Assembly (NCBI RefSeq): GCF_023516455.1
Contig: NZ_JAMGBA010000002.1
Span: forward strand, 272,501 to 336,500
Source: Sphingomonas caseinilytica
GTDB taxonomy: Bacteria; Pseudomonadota; Alphaproteobacteria; Sphingomonadales; Sphingomonadaceae
Direction of reading: 5' to 3'
Length of the DNA: 64,000 nt
The position numbers and the translations under genes are program-made. The first letter of the stretch is position 1; every line of letters starts with the position of its first letter. The notes beneath the pieces were generated by a model that saw only the letters and a program-made list of their open reading frames with translations, did no database searches and had not been told where the DNA came from. Shown one piece after another: positions 10,393 through 19,514 of the stretch.

Positions 10393-10704
10393 TTACTCGT
10401 CGTTCAAATCCCGTCCGCGATTGGGATTACATGCAAACCCCGGGATCGGAACGAACGGCACGTCCGCATTGGGATCCAACGTGCTTGGATCCAAAGGGGT
10501 CAGCCGCACATTTTGACCGTATGATTGGGTCTTGAAGCCTGGATCGCGTGGATCTCCATCAAGGTCGTTCTGGCCAGAGAAAGCGCATTCCGACCGCCCA
10601 TTGATCGTTATCGACTTGCCGTTGCCGGTGACTTCGCCGGCCTGGGCCGGATAGGCGATCGCCACCAGCGCGGTCGCAAGGGCGAGCTTCTTGAAGGTCT
10701 GCAT
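10393..10704 (-). CDS. Small exported protein of unknown function
   Basis: 103 residues; I do not recognise the family. A clear Sec signal peptide (MQTFKKLALATALVAIAYPA, cleavage after AQA) leaves a mature protein of about 80 residues that begins GEVTGNGKSITINGRSECAFSGQND and is rich in Asp, Pro and Asn, with two Cys that could form a disulfide. AGGAG lies 7 bp before the ATG. It is on the same strand and 146 bp downstream of the CadC-like regulator, so it may be co-transcribed with it or be its target. Confidence 0.65.
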   Translation of the reverse strand: MQTFKKLALATALVAIAYPAQAGEVTGNGKSITINGRSECAFSGQNDLDGDPRDPGFKTQSYGQNVRLTPLDPSTLDPNADVPFVPIPGFACNPNRGRDLNDE

Positions 10705-10850
10705 GGATTGCTCCTGTAGATTGCGTCTGGAGCCCCCCAACGGGACGGGAGGGCGGCTCCTGTCCATTGTCGCGAGACCATGCGGCCAGGCGCCATGACC
10801 TTGGACTGACCAAATGCCGATTTTTTGCCGATGATTTCAACGGGGCCACT

Positions 10851-12386
10851 TCAGCGGCGGCGATAATCCGGCAGCTTCCCGGTCGAGCGCCAATATTGTT
10901 CGATCCCGATTCCCTCGAGGATTCGTCCGAACCTGACCTCGTTCCAGAGCGTCCGCGCCTGGGGCTGGAACAGCGGATGCGCGGCACCGCCGCTCGGATC
11001 GGCGGGCCTCTTCGAACCCCAGCTTCCAACACCGAGATAACATCCCTCAAGAACGTCGAGTGCGGTTTCCCGATCGCCTAGCATCGCGATCTGGAAGGCC
11101 TGCGGAACGGGAACATGGTCCTGCCTCGCATATTGCACCAGCCCCGCCAGCGCCTTGCCCACATCGTCCGGCGCCCTGCTGATTAGGGACGTGATAAACA
11201 GGCGCCAGCGCCTGAGTTGGTCGTCCGTCGTGCCGGCGGGCCGGACTGCCACGTCATTCAGGACCGCCAGCGCGGCTTGGGGCCGGCCGGTCATCGCCAG
11301 GAGCTTGATCTTGGTCTGCCAGATGGCGCTGTGCATCGACCAGCGGAGCGCATCGTCGATTTCATGTTCTGCGTCGCTGATGTGGCCCGCACTCCATAGA
11401 GCGACGGTAAGCTTGTACCGTATCATTGGCGAATGGGCGTTCCGGTCCTTGGCGGCTTGAAGCGCAACGATGGCATCTTTCCACCGGCCAACGTCCATCA
11501 GAAGGGTGCCAAGCAGGTAGTGGCCGACCGGATGCTTCGGATATTGCCTTGCGAGGTCGCGGTAGACTGGCTCCATGTCGGACCAACGTCCGAAATAACC
11601 TCCGCCGAGCCGCCGAGCGAATGCGGCATCGGCATTGCCTGGATCGTAACGGTCGGCCTGGCGAATGGCTTCCTGCATCCGGTCCGCATAGCCGGCGACC
11701 TCCGCGGGGTCGGCATCGACGCCCAATGCTCCGCGATAGGCAAAGGCAAGCGCGCCCCAGGCTTCGCCAAAGTCGGGCGCTATCCGGACCGCCTCGCGCA
11801 AATAGGCGATAACCTGCCGATTTTCGGCATCGGTTGATGAAATGCGAAGCCCAAGCGCGCGCTGATAAAGTTCTTCTGCCTGCGGTGGCCTCCGGTTGGA
11901 ACCGAACATTTGCCAGGCCAATGTGCCGCCCGCTGCGACAACGGCGCCTGCCCCCACCAGCGACCCCATCAGCTTGCGGCGGCTAGCCCTGACGGGCCCG
12001 CCAGCCGGAACGCCATGGGCCGGGGCATCGCCATCTGCATGAAGCCGGTAGCCGACCTTGGTGATGGTCTCGACCGAAAAGCTATCTTGTCCGATCTCCG
12101 CAGCGATGTGCCGGATCCGCGAAAGCACCCGGTTGATCGCATCGTCGCCGACCACCCGGCCGTCCCAGCAGCGAGCGATCAGTTCTTCTCGCGTGACGAT
12201 TGTTCCGGCCCGGAAAAGGGCCACCAGTACCTGCATGACGCGAGGTTCGATCGTCTCGCTGCGGCTCCCCGATTTCAGCTGCCGGGTCGCGGGCTCGACA
12301 TCGAGGATGCCAAGGTGAAACGGCGGCTCGTGAGCAAGCTCGACCCTGCCCGGTACAGCCAGACCATCATGACCGATCGCCCCCAA
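10851..12386 (-). CDS. CadC-like transmembrane transcriptional regulator with TPR domain
   Basis: 511 residues. Residues 22-116 form an OmpR/PhoB-type winged helix (LVALFRAGTIVTREELIARCW, then DAINRVLSRIRHIAAE and the wing ITKVGYRL). A basic segment SRRK precedes a single hydrophobic helix (about 139-160), and the remainder is a TPR-like helical repeat domain (ELYQRALGLR, AWGALAFAYRG, HYLLGTLLMDVGRWKDAI). The positive-inside rule puts the DNA-binding domain in the cytoplasm and the TPRs in the periplasm, the same plan as CadC/ToxR one-component sensors. The start is a TTG at 12386 with GGAG upstream. The ligand or partner is unknown; the small exported protein downstream is a candidate. Confidence 0.85.
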   Translation of the reverse strand: MGAIGHDGLAVPGRVELAHEPPFHLGILDVEPATRQLKSGSRSETIEPRVMQVLVALFRAGTIVTREELIARCWDGRVVGDDAINRVLSRIRHIAAEIGQDSFSVETITKVGYRLHADGDAPAHGVPAGGPVRASRRKLMGSLVGAGAVVAAGGTLAWQMFGSNRRPPQAEELYQRALGLRISSTDAENRQVIAYLREAVRIAPDFGEAWGALAFAYRGALGVDADPAEVAGYADRMQEAIRQADRYDPGNADAAFARRLGGGYFGRWSDMEPVYRDLARQYPKHPVGHYLLGTLLMDVGRWKDAIVALQAAKDRNAHSPMIRYKLTVALWSAGHISDAEHEIDDALRWSMHSAIWQTKIKLLAMTGRPQAALAVLNDVAVRPAGTTDDQLRRWRLFITSLISRAPDDVGKALAGLVQYARQDHVPVPQAFQIAMLGDRETALDVLEGCYLGVGSWGSKRPADPSGGAAHPLFQPQARTLWNEVRFGRILEGIGIEQYWRSTGKLPDYRRR

Positions 12387-12489
12387 TTGGCGCTCCAGTC
12401 TGTTTCACCCGCCTCGACTATGCATGAAGAGGCGCGCCTGTCCATGCGCGCACGCCATTCGTATCAATTTGATGCGGGGGCCAAATCGA

Positions 12490-12804
12490 TCATGCCGTCA
12501 GCTTCAGCGCCGCGATGCAGGCGACGATGCCAAGGATAAGCAGAATTCTGATGGTGGTGGTCGGCTCGTCGAAATAGGCCATTCCGACGATGACGGTACC
12601 CACCGCGCCGATCCCTCCCCAAACCGCATAGGCAGTGCCCATTGGAATGGTCCGTGCCGCATATTCCAGCAGCCCCATGCTGAGCGCCACGGATACCAGG
12701 AACGCCAGCGTCCATGGGATGTTGCGAAAGCCCTCGACATAGCGGAGCGCCGTGGTGAACCCGACTTCGAAGAAGCCTCCAAGGATGAGGTAGAACCAGG
12801 CCAT
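12490..12804 (-). CDS. SMR family efflux protein, guanidinium exporter (Gdx/SugE)-like
   Basis: 104 residues with four membrane helices, dimeric proton-coupled exporter of the small multidrug resistance family. The membrane-embedded catalytic Glu is Glu13 (GGFFEVGFT). The segment GTAYAVWGGIGAVGT closely resembles the Gdx/SugE signature rather than EmrE, suggesting guanidinium export. Single gene, divergent from the DUF1345 gene by about 37 bp. I see no guanidine riboswitch in the short space upstream. Confidence 0.88.
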   Translation of the reverse strand: MAWFYLILGGFFEVGFTTALRYVEGFRNIPWTLAFLVSVALSMGLLEYAARTIPMGTAYAVWGGIGAVGTVIVGMAYFDEPTTTIRILLILGIVACIAALKLTA

Positions 12805-12841
12805 GTTTCAAACTCCGCTCGAGCTGTTGTAGGCTCCCCTC

Positions 12842-13486
12842 ATGGCCAAGGCGGCAGACAAGCTCAATCGGGTAGCGCCGTGGCGCTTCATTCTGTTCTT
12901 CGCATTGCTCGCTGCCGGCAGCTGGATCGGCGCGCTGCTGCTGGGCCTGGTGCCGGGGCTGCTGACCGGGTTCAACATTGCCGCGACGGTATTCCTCATC
13001 ACCTGCATCCCGACGCTCCGGGACGAACCCGGCCAGATGCGGGAGCTTGCAGCGAAGAGCGACGCAAATCGCGTCGTCCTCCTGGTCGTCAGCGCGCTCC
13101 TGACCCTGGTCATCTTTGCCGCGATCGTTGCCGAGCTCGGCCTTCGCGACCAGTTGACCCTGATCGACAAGCTGTTGGTCGTCGCCAGCCTGATCCTCGT
13201 CTGGACCTTCGGGAACGCGGTCTACGCTTTCCACTATGCCCACCTTTTCTACACCAGCGACGCGCAGGGCCGCGATCAGGCCGGCCTGCTCTTCCCGGGC
13301 ACCAAGGAGCCGGTGATGAGCGATTTCGCCTATTTCGCCTTCACGCTGGGCGTCGCGGTCCAGACGTCCGACGTGCAGGTCACGTCCCAGCACCTGAGGA
13401 AGCTGGTGACCATCCACTGCGTCATCGGTTTCTTCTTCAACCTTGGGGTTTTGGCGCTGACCATCAACGTGCTCGGCGCGGGCTAG
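12842..13486 (+). CDS. DUF1345 family membrane protein
   Basis: 214 residues with about five membrane helices (for example FILFFALLAAGSWIGALLLG and VVLLVVSALLTLVIFAAIVA). The C-terminal stretch FHYAHLFYTSDAQGRDQAGLLFPG and SDFAYFAFTLGVAVQTSDV is the conserved DUF1345 signature. Function unknown. Its stop overlaps the convergent EamA transporter by 4 bp. Confidence 0.88.
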   Translation: MAKAADKLNRVAPWRFILFFALLAAGSWIGALLLGLVPGLLTGFNIAATVFLITCIPTLRDEPGQMRELAAKSDANRVVLLVVSALLTLVIFAAIVAELGLRDQLTLIDKLLVVASLILVWTFGNAVYAFHYAHLFYTSDAQGRDQAGLLFPGTKEPVMSDFAYFAFTLGVAVQTSDVQVTSQHLRKLVTIHCVIGFFFNLGVLALTINVLGAG

Positions 13487-14385
13487 GCGAGCGCTTCCAT
13501 CTCCGGTTCGGGACGCGGCTTGTCGCGCGCGGCGAAAATGCAGCCGGCAACGATCATCGAGGCACCCAGCAGGGTGTAGGGCGAGACGGGCTCGGAGAAG
13601 ATCAGCCACCCCAGCACCGCCGCCCAAATGAATCCCGAATATTCGGTCACGGCGAGATAGCTCGCCTCGCCCCGCGCATAGGCGACAGCGAACAGCAGGA
13701 CGCCGGTGAACGACATCGCCGCGACGGCGAAGATCCCCGGCCAATGATCCCCGGGCCATGCCGGCAGACCGATTATCGGGATCGAGGCGACCATGAGGGT
13801 CGCGATTGTGACGTTCTGGAAGAAGCCGATCTCCAGCGGTTTCGCCGCAAGACTCTGCCGGCGCATCATGACGATGTTTACGGCGTAGCAGACGGCAGAA
13901 CCGAGAATGGCGAACGTACCCACCAAGACGCCTTCGCCGAGCTCGTTGCGCACCTGACCGCCGACGATCACCAGCACTCCGGCGAACGCCAGCAGCGAGG
14001 CGCCAAGGGTACGGCGCCTGATATGTTCGCCCAAGGTCAATGAAGCGAGAAAAAGCGCGATCAGCGGCGCGATGAAAGTAAGCGCGATCGCTTGTGCCAT
14101 CGGCACTCTGGCCAGGCCGAAGAAGAACAGCAGTCCCATGACGGTCACGACCGCGCCCCTCAGCACATGCAGCCGAACGACCTTAGGGGATGGCCATGCC
14201 CGGCGCTGCGGCAGGTACAGGACCGAAGACAGGCCGACGCCGACCAATGCCCGCCAGACGCTGGTGGCATAAAGGCCAATGGAAAGGACCAGCCCCTTCA
14301 TCACGGCATCCATCACCGACAGGACGGCAACCGCCGCCAGGGCGACTGCAAAGGCCAGGACGGGTTGCTGTCGCGGCGGGCTCAT
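13483..14385 (-). CDS. EamA/DMT family transporter
   Basis: 300 residues with ten hydrophobic helices in two EamA repeats, the RhaT/YdcZ-like plan of drug/metabolite exporters. Repeat 1 contains SVWRALVGVGLSSVLYL and AIALTFIAPLIALFLASLTLGE, repeat 2 the paired SGFIWAAVLGWLIFSEPV. The substrate cannot be told from sequence; relatives export amino acids or other metabolites. Confidence 0.9.
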   Translation of the reverse strand: MSPPRQQPVLAFAVALAAVAVLSVMDAVMKGLVLSIGLYATSVWRALVGVGLSSVLYLPQRRAWPSPKVVRLHVLRGAVVTVMGLLFFFGLARVPMAQAIALTFIAPLIALFLASLTLGEHIRRRTLGASLLAFAGVLVIVGGQVRNELGEGVLVGTFAILGSAVCYAVNIVMMRRQSLAAKPLEIGFFQNVTIATLMVASIPIIGLPAWPGDHWPGIFAVAAMSFTGVLLFAVAYARGEASYLAVTEYSGFIWAAVLGWLIFSEPVSPYTLLGASMIVAGCIFAARDKPRPEPEMEALA

Positions 14386-14430
14386 CCGGCCCGCCTTTAA
14401 CGGGTCAGACTTAATTGGGAACCATCTTGA

Positions 14431-14688
14431 TTATTTCGCGGACTCGGCCGCGCCAGGCTTCAAGCCCGTATCGTCCAAAATGGTCACCCGCCCAACTTCA
14501 AGCTCGTCGATCCTGAGCTTGCGGATATGCGCCTTGCCGATCCACAGCCGCCCGACCGCCAATGCTCCAAGCGCGAAAGCGCCCAGTGCCAGCGCACCAA
14601 GTGCCGCCGATCCCATGATCGCGGTACCGGTTGCGGAAGCCCCCGTGGCTGCGGCCCCAGTCGCCGAAGTCCGGGCGACCTGTTTCAT
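14431..14688 (-). CDS. Small pentad-repeat protein of unknown function
   Basis: 85 residues. From about residue 27 the chain falls into five-residue units (SAALG / ALALG / AFALG / ALAVG / RLWIG / KAHIR / KLRID / ELEVG / RVTIL), with a hydrophobic residue at every second and fourth position and Gly often fifth. This suggests a short pentapeptide-like beta-helix or a membrane-inserted hairpin with a charged C-terminal half. Its ATG overlaps the stop of ispG by 4 bp, so it is translated from the ispG message. No enzyme motif is present. Confidence 0.65.
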   Translation of the reverse strand: MKQVARTSATGAAATGASATGTAIMGSAALGALALGAFALGALAVGRLWIGKAHIRKLRIDELEVGRVTILDDTGLKPGAAESAK

Positions 14689-15809
14689 TCGGCCGCTTCC
14701 TTCGCAGCTTCAGCGGCCTCTAGCTCGGCGGCCTTCTCTTCGACCAGTCGGACGATATGGTCGATCATCTCTTCGTCGCGGACATGGTGGTCCGTGATCC
14801 CCGACAGATAGACCATATGCTTGCCCTGGCCGCCGCCGGTGATGCCGATATCCGTCTCCCGCGCTTCGCCGGGTCCGTTCACGACGCAGCCGAGGACCGA
14901 TAGCGACATCGGCGTCTTGATATGCTGCAGCCGGTCTTCGAGGGTCTGGACGGTGCGGATGACGTCGAAGCCTTGCCGTGCGCAGCTTGGGCAGGAAACG
15001 ACGCGGACACCACGATTGCGGATTCCGAGGCTCTTCAAAATCTCATAGCCAACCCGGACTTCTTCTTCCGGTTCGGCCGACAAGGACACACGGATCGTAT
15101 CGCCGATCCCGGCCCAGAGCAGTGAACCGATCCCGATCGCGGACTTGACCGTCCCACCCAGAAGCCCGCCGGCTTCGGTGATGCCAAGGTGAAGTGGGCA
15201 ATCGACCGCGTCGGCCAGCTGCTGATAGGCGGCAACGGCGAGGAACACGTCCGACGCCTTCACCGCCACCTTATATTCGCGAAAATCATGGTCCTCGAGC
15301 AGGCGAATATGATCGAGCGCGCTTTCGACCAGCGCCTCGGGGCAGGGCTCGCCATATTTTTCGAGCAGGTCCTTCTCCAGGCTCCCGGCATTGACCCCGA
15401 TCCGGATCGCGCAGCCATTGGCCTTGGCGGCATTCACCACTTCGCGCACCCGATCGGCCGATCCGATGTTGCCGGGATTGATGCGAAGGCAGGCAGCGCC
15501 CGCGTCCGCCGCCTCAAGGGCTCGTTTATAGTGGAAATGGATGTCGGCGACGATCGGCACATTGGCCGCCCGGACAATTTCCCTCAGCGCCGCGGTCGAT
15601 TCCACATCCGGGCAGGAAACCCGGATGATGTCCGCTCCGGCCTCTTCGCAGCGGCGGACCTGGTCGATCGTTGCCCTGGCGTCGGAGGTCGGCGTGTTGG
15701 TCATGGTCTGGACCGTTACGGGCGCGTCGCCGCCGACGGCGACATTGCCGACCATGATCTGGCGGGACTGGCGGCGCGTGATATCGCGCCACGGACGAAT
15801 TGAGGACAT
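14685..15809 (-). CDS. ispG: 4-hydroxy-3-methylbut-2-en-1-yl diphosphate synthase (IspG)
   Basis: Iron-sulfur enzyme of the MEP isoprenoid pathway, reducing MEcPP to HMBPP. The TIM-barrel half is seen in [17 protein letters not shown] and [17 protein letters not shown]; the cluster cysteines are in [10 protein letters not shown] and [11 protein letters not shown]. 374 residues from the ATG at 15809 ([10 protein letters not shown]); a longer frame reaching 15845 is open but not needed. Length fits the flavodoxin-dependent bacterial type. Confidence 0.96.
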   Translation of the reverse strand: MSSIRPWRDITRRQSRQIMVGNVAVGGDAPVTVQTMTNTPTSDARATIDQVRRCEEAGADIIRVSCPDVESTAALREIVRAANVPIVADIHFHYKRALEAADAGAACLRINPGNIGSADRVREVVNAAKANGCAIRIGVNAGSLEKDLLEKYGEPCPEALVESALDHIRLLEDHDFREYKVAVKASDVFLAVAAYQQLADAVDCPLHLGITEAGGLLGGTVKSAIGIGSLLWAGIGDTIRVSLSAEPEEEVRVGYEILKSLGIRNRGVRVVSCPSCARQGFDVIRTVQTLEDRLQHIKTPMSLSVLGCVVNGPGEARETDIGITGGGQGKHMVYLSGITDHHVRDEEMIDHIVRLVEEKAAELEAAEAAKEAAE

Positions 15810-15879
15810 GGACGCGCATATAGTCGCGGTCGGGATTTCGGCCAACCCAATGCGGGAGTCGCCGTAACCTCTCTGTCAT

Positions 15880-15897
15880 GTTAAACGACAATTTAAC
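15880..15897. promoter_or_regulatory. Short inverted repeat in the ispG / TIR-TPR divergent spacer
   Basis: GTTAAA (15880-15885), 6-nt spacer CGACAA, TTTAAC (15892-15897), in the 111-bp region between the divergent ispG and TIR-TPR starts. The AT-rich dyad in an otherwise GC-rich spacer could be an operator or part of a promoter. Only sequence symmetry supports this. Confidence 0.35.
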
Positions 15898-15920
15898 GGG
15901 ACTCGGGAACGGGGTGGGTG

Positions 15921-18071
15921 ATGGCCGATCTTGCCCAACTGCCACGGTCGGTTCGCGGGGCGGTGCTTCGTGCGCGCCGGCCGTCTCCCCAACGATACAT
16001 GGCGTTCCTCAGCTACAGCCATCAGGATTCGGCAATTGCCGATTGGCTTCACGAAACGCTCGAAGAATTCCGGGTTCCGCCGCAGCTGGTTGGAAGGCTG
16101 ACCGACCAGGGGCCGGTACCCAAGAAGCTGTCGCCGATCTTCCGCGACCGGCAGGAACTGGCCGCTGCCGCCGATCTCAGCGACGAGATCGAAGATGCGA
16201 TCGCCTGCTCGCGTTTCATGATCGTGCTGTGCTCGCCCGCAGCGGCGAAATCGCGTTGGATCGAAGAGGAGATCGGTTGCTTCAAGCGGGTTCATCGCGA
16301 AGATCGGATCCTGGCCGCGATCGTCGACGGAGAGCCGTTCGCGAGCGAAATTCCCGGCCGTGAACATGAGGAATGTTTCCCGGAAGCGCTTCGTTTCCAT
16401 TTCGACAGTAGGGGAAGGCCGACCAAGCAGCAGGCCGAACCGATCGCGGCCGATCTGCGCGAGCATGGCGACGGCCGGAAAATGGGCATGCTCAAGCTCG
16501 CCGCCGGAATGCTTGGCGTCGGCCTGGACGATCTTGCGCAACGCGAGGCACAGCGCCGCCACCGTCGCCTTTATGCGGTCACGGCGGCCTCCGTCGCAGG
16601 CATGCTGTTCACCAGCGGACTGGCCTACACCGCAATCGATGCGCGGGACGAAGCACGCGATCAACGGCGTGAAGCGGAAGGCCTGATCGAATTCATGTTG
16701 GGCGACCTCCGCCAGAAGCTTCAACCGGTAGGAAGGCTCGACGTGCTCGACGCGGTGGGAGTGCGAGCGCTCGAATATTATGAGCATCAGGACAAGCAGA
16801 GCCTGACCGACGACGCGCTGGCGCAACGATCGAAAGCGCTGACTCTCATGGGCGAGATTTCGGCATCGCGCGGCAATCTGGATGGGGCGTTGCGGCGATA
16901 TCGGGAAGCGCTGGCAAGTACCGCCGAATCGCTACGCCGGGCCCCGGATAATCCCCAACGCATGTTCGACCATGCGCAGAGCGTCTATTTTGTGGGTGAA
17001 ACGGCCCGTCTTCGCGGTGACCTTAAAGAGGCCGGTGCCCGATTCCGGGAGTATCGCGAGCTCGCCGATCGAATGATCGCCACCGACCCTGAAAATCCGA
17101 AATGGCAGTTGGAAGGCGCATACTCATCAACGAACCTGGGACGGGTCGAGTTTGCGCAGGGCCGATACGCGGAATCCGCCGCCACGTTCCAGCGCCTGGT
17201 TAACGCCATAGATCCCTTGCTCGCGGCTCAGCCGGCCAACGCCGACTATCTCAACCTGCTGATTGAAGCCCTTGGCGATTACGCCGGTTCGCTGGAAGCG
17301 GCCGGCAGGCTTGGCGATGCCATCCGGCAGCGCGAGCGCCAGCTGAACCTGCTGGCGCCCTATCTGGCGCAAGACCGGCCGGATGCCGAGCTTCGCCAGA
17401 AGGCGATGATTGTTCACATGGCGCTGTCGTGGATGAGCTATTTGAAGGGAGAGACCCGGCCGGCGCTCGATCACGCCGCAACCGCCGCCGACATCGGCCG
17501 CCGCCTGGTCGAACTGGAACCAACCAATGCGGATTGGTTGGGTCGCAGCGCCTCGACCCAGCTTAATCAGGCTCAACTATTGCTGCTTGCAAACCGGACG
17601 GCCGAAGCTGGTGCGGTCGCCACCCAAGGCTGCGACAAATCGACCGCCTTGATCGCGCGCGACCCGACGGTAGTCGCGTGGCGGGACCTCGGAAGATTCT
17701 GCCTGCGGATGCGGGCCGGGCTGGCACTCGCCGCGGGCTCGGGAGGCGAAAGTCTGTTCATCGCGCGTCAGCTCCTTGATGCAGCCAGGGCCGACAAGGT
17801 CGTGCTGGCCAAGGATCGCTTCGCGCTTAGCCAGGCGCAGAAGCTGGTCGGCGACATTTTGTGGCGGACCGGAGATCGCGCCGGTGCCCGCGCCGCCTGG
17901 CAGGCGGGCCTCGCCGCCTGGCCCAAGGGAATCGCTGAAACTCCCCGCCAAATGGCGGAACGCGGCGAGATGCTGCGCGGAATTGGTGAGCGTGCCGAAG
18001 GAATGCGGATCGCATCGCAGCTCGGGGCGATGGGGTACCGCCAGTCACTCAGCAATCGTGCGAGAGTGTAA
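15921..18071 (+). CDS. TIR domain - transmembrane - TPR repeat protein
   Basis: 716 residues. The N-terminal TIR domain (about 25-160) has box 1 YMAFLSYSHQDS, the RDRQEL strand and SRFMIVLCSPAAAKSRWIEEEI, where W113 and E117 form the WxxxE pattern carrying the catalytic Glu of NAD-cleaving TIRs. A very basic stretch (QRREAQ.. RRHRR, to residue 216) precedes one membrane helix (217-239), then a coiled-coil-like linker and a TPR-rich region of about 450 residues (GNLDGALRRYREALAS, LGRVEFAQGRYAESAATFQRL, GDRAGARAAWQAGLAAWP). The positive-inside rule places TIR in the cytoplasm and the TPRs outside. I start at the ATG at 15921, one codon after a GTG. A small unrelated gene follows 23 bp downstream. 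A signalling or immune role is possible; none is shown. Confidence 0.85.
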   Translation: MADLAQLPRSVRGAVLRARRPSPQRYMAFLSYSHQDSAIADWLHETLEEFRVPPQLVGRLTDQGPVPKKLSPIFRDRQELAAAADLSDEIEDAIACSRFMIVLCSPAAAKSRWIEEEIGCFKRVHREDRILAAIVDGEPFASEIPGREHEECFPEALRFHFDSRGRPTKQQAEPIAADLREHGDGRKMGMLKLAAGMLGVGLDDLAQREAQRRHRRLYAVTAASVAGMLFTSGLAYTAIDARDEARDQRREAEGLIEFMLGDLRQKLQPVGRLDVLDAVGVRALEYYEHQDKQSLTDDALAQRSKALTLMGEISASRGNLDGALRRYREALASTAESLRRAPDNPQRMFDHAQSVYFVGETARLRGDLKEAGARFREYRELADRMIATDPENPKWQLEGAYSSTNLGRVEFAQGRYAESAATFQRLVNAIDPLLAAQPANADYLNLLIEALGDYAGSLEAAGRLGDAIRQRERQLNLLAPYLAQDRPDAELRQKAMIVHMALSWMSYLKGETRPALDHAATAADIGRRLVELEPTNADWLGRSASTQLNQAQLLLLANRTAEAGAVATQGCDKSTALIARDPTVVAWRDLGRFCLRMRAGLALAAGSGGESLFIARQLLDAARADKVVLAKDRFALSQAQKLVGDILWRTGDRAGARAAWQAGLAAWPKGIAETPRQMAERGEMLRGIGERAEGMRIASQLGAMGYRQSLSNRARV

Positions 18072-18094
18072 GCGCAAGAACGGGAGGAGTAATC

Positions 18095-18511
18095 ATGGCT
18101 AACCTGAGACCATGGACGAGGACTTTGTATGTCGAAATCTCGCCAACGGCCAACCCGTGCAAACCGGATTTCAATCTGAGAGGCAGCAAGACCTTCAAGA
18201 ATGACCACAAACCTGGATTTGTTCTTTATTTCGATATTGACGATCCGCAAAAAACCGGCTGCGTTTTCGATCAGAACGATCCACTCCGCGTTGATGGCAC
18301 CAGCAATCCGCCGGTTTGCCCGCCCGCAACGCAAAGTTGGGACCAGTTCGTGGCCGTGGACGTGATCAATGACGGGACGACACTCATGGTCAGGAACAAG
18401 AACGTCACCCAAACGAAGTTTTCATTCATGTTCCGATTCCGTCGGCCGGGATGTCCGAACGTCATCACATTTGACCCAATCGGCAACAACGAGAACGGCC
18501 AGCAATACTAG
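18095..18511 (+). CDS. Hypothetical protein downstream of the TIR-TPR gene
   Basis: 138 residues; not recognised. No signal peptide or membrane helix. It is rich in Asn, Asp, Pro and aromatic residues, with four Cys (PTANPCKPD, KTGCVFD, PPVCPPA, RPGCPNV), and looks like a compact beta-rich domain (LYVEISPT, GFVLYFDID, FVAVDVINDGTTLMVRNKNV, FSFMFRF). It has a strong GGGAGGA ribosome binding site and is only 23 bp after the TIR-TPR gene, so the two are almost certainly one transcript. Base composition is less GC-rich than its neighbours, hinting at acquisition. Confidence 0.7.
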   Translation: MANLRPWTRTLYVEISPTANPCKPDFNLRGSKTFKNDHKPGFVLYFDIDDPQKTGCVFDQNDPLRVDGTSNPPVCPPATQSWDQFVAVDVINDGTTLMVRNKNVTQTKFSFMFRFRRPGCPNVITFDPIGNNENGQQY

Positions 18512-18529
18512 GCTCGGCTTATCGGCGGC

Positions 18530-18555
18530 GCGCAGGAGTTCTCCCGATCCTGCGC
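18530..18555 (+). terminator. Hairpin after the TIR-TPR / small protein operon
   Basis: Perfect 8-bp stem GCGCAGGA (18530-18537) / TCCTGCGC (18548-18555) with a 10-nt loop, 18 bp after the stop codon at 18511. No T-run follows, so termination is inferred from position only. Confidence 0.5.
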
Positions 18556-18623
18556 ACCGACGTCGCACCGAAGACTGATCGACAGTGAGCTATATTGTCG
18601 AAAAATTCCGCTAAGGGCGATTC

Positions 18624-19514
18624 ATGCCGAATCGCCTCCTCGCCGCGCTATGCGGCTTCATCGCCTTGTTCAGCTTCGCTGCCCCAGCCCAGGCCTACTG
18701 GGAATATGGGCATGAGACGGTTGCCCGCATCGCCTGGCTGCAGATGCGGCCGGACACGCGTGCGAAGGTCGCCTCGCTGCTGCGCCAAGGAAAGTTGCTG
18801 GAAACGCCCGACTGCCCGGTGGCGACATTGGAGCAGGCAAGCGTCTGGGCCGATTGCATCAAGCCACTCGGCGAGCGGTTCAGCTATGCCTACAGCTGGC
18901 ACTATCAGAACGTCGATGTGTGCAAGCCGTTCGACCTCAAGGCAGCGTGCAAGGACGGAAATTGCGTTTCCGCCCAGATCGATCGGGCAGCGAGACTGCT
19001 GGCCGACCGCACGGTCCCGGCCCGCGAGCGGCTGATGGCACTGGCATTCCTCACCCATTTCGTCGGTGACTTGCATCAGCCCATGCATGCCGGCGACCAT
19101 GGCGACCTGGGCGGCAATCGGGTGGCGGCCAATTATGGCGTTGTCAGCGGACGGGCCAATCTCCACGGAATCTGGGACGGCTGGCTCGCCGAGCGGGCGA
19201 TTTCCACGCCCCCTGCGGGCGCGGCATCGATACTGGCGCAGGTCCCTGAGGCCGATCGCAATCGCATTGCGGAGGGCACCGCCGAGGACTGGAGCCGCGA
19301 AATGTGGGAAAAGTCCCGAAGCCAGGCCTATCAGACATTGCTTGGCGATCCCTGCGCCGCGCCGCCGGCCGAGCGCCCGACCATGGACGAGACGGAAGTC
19401 AGGGCACTCATACCGCTGGTACGCGACAATGTGCTGAATGGAGGGATTCGGCTGGCCCGGCTGCTGGACGATGCGCTTGGACCGGAAGCCAAGGCGCCTG
19501 GCCAGAAGCGTTAA
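18624..19514 (+). CDS. S1/P1 nuclease family protein
   Basis: 296 residues, exported zinc-dependent single-strand nuclease / 3'-nucleotidase family. The signal peptide ends near AQAY; the mature N-terminus WEYGHETVA supplies the Trp and His that bind the zinc cluster. Further ligands are in ASVWADCIK, YSWHYQNVD, LTHFVGDLHQPMHAGDHGDLGGN and NLHGIWDGWL. Usual length for the family. Likely role is scavenging nucleotides or phosphate from extracellular nucleic acids; no Pho box is visible upstream. Confidence 0.93.
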   Translation: MPNRLLAALCGFIALFSFAAPAQAYWEYGHETVARIAWLQMRPDTRAKVASLLRQGKLLETPDCPVATLEQASVWADCIKPLGERFSYAYSWHYQNVDVCKPFDLKAACKDGNCVSAQIDRAARLLADRTVPARERLMALAFLTHFVGDLHQPMHAGDHGDLGGNRVAANYGVVSGRANLHGIWDGWLAERAISTPPAGAASILAQVPEADRNRIAEGTAEDWSREMWEKSRSQAYQTLLGDPCAAPPAERPTMDETEVRALIPLVRDNVLNGGIRLARLLDDALGPEAKAPGQKR

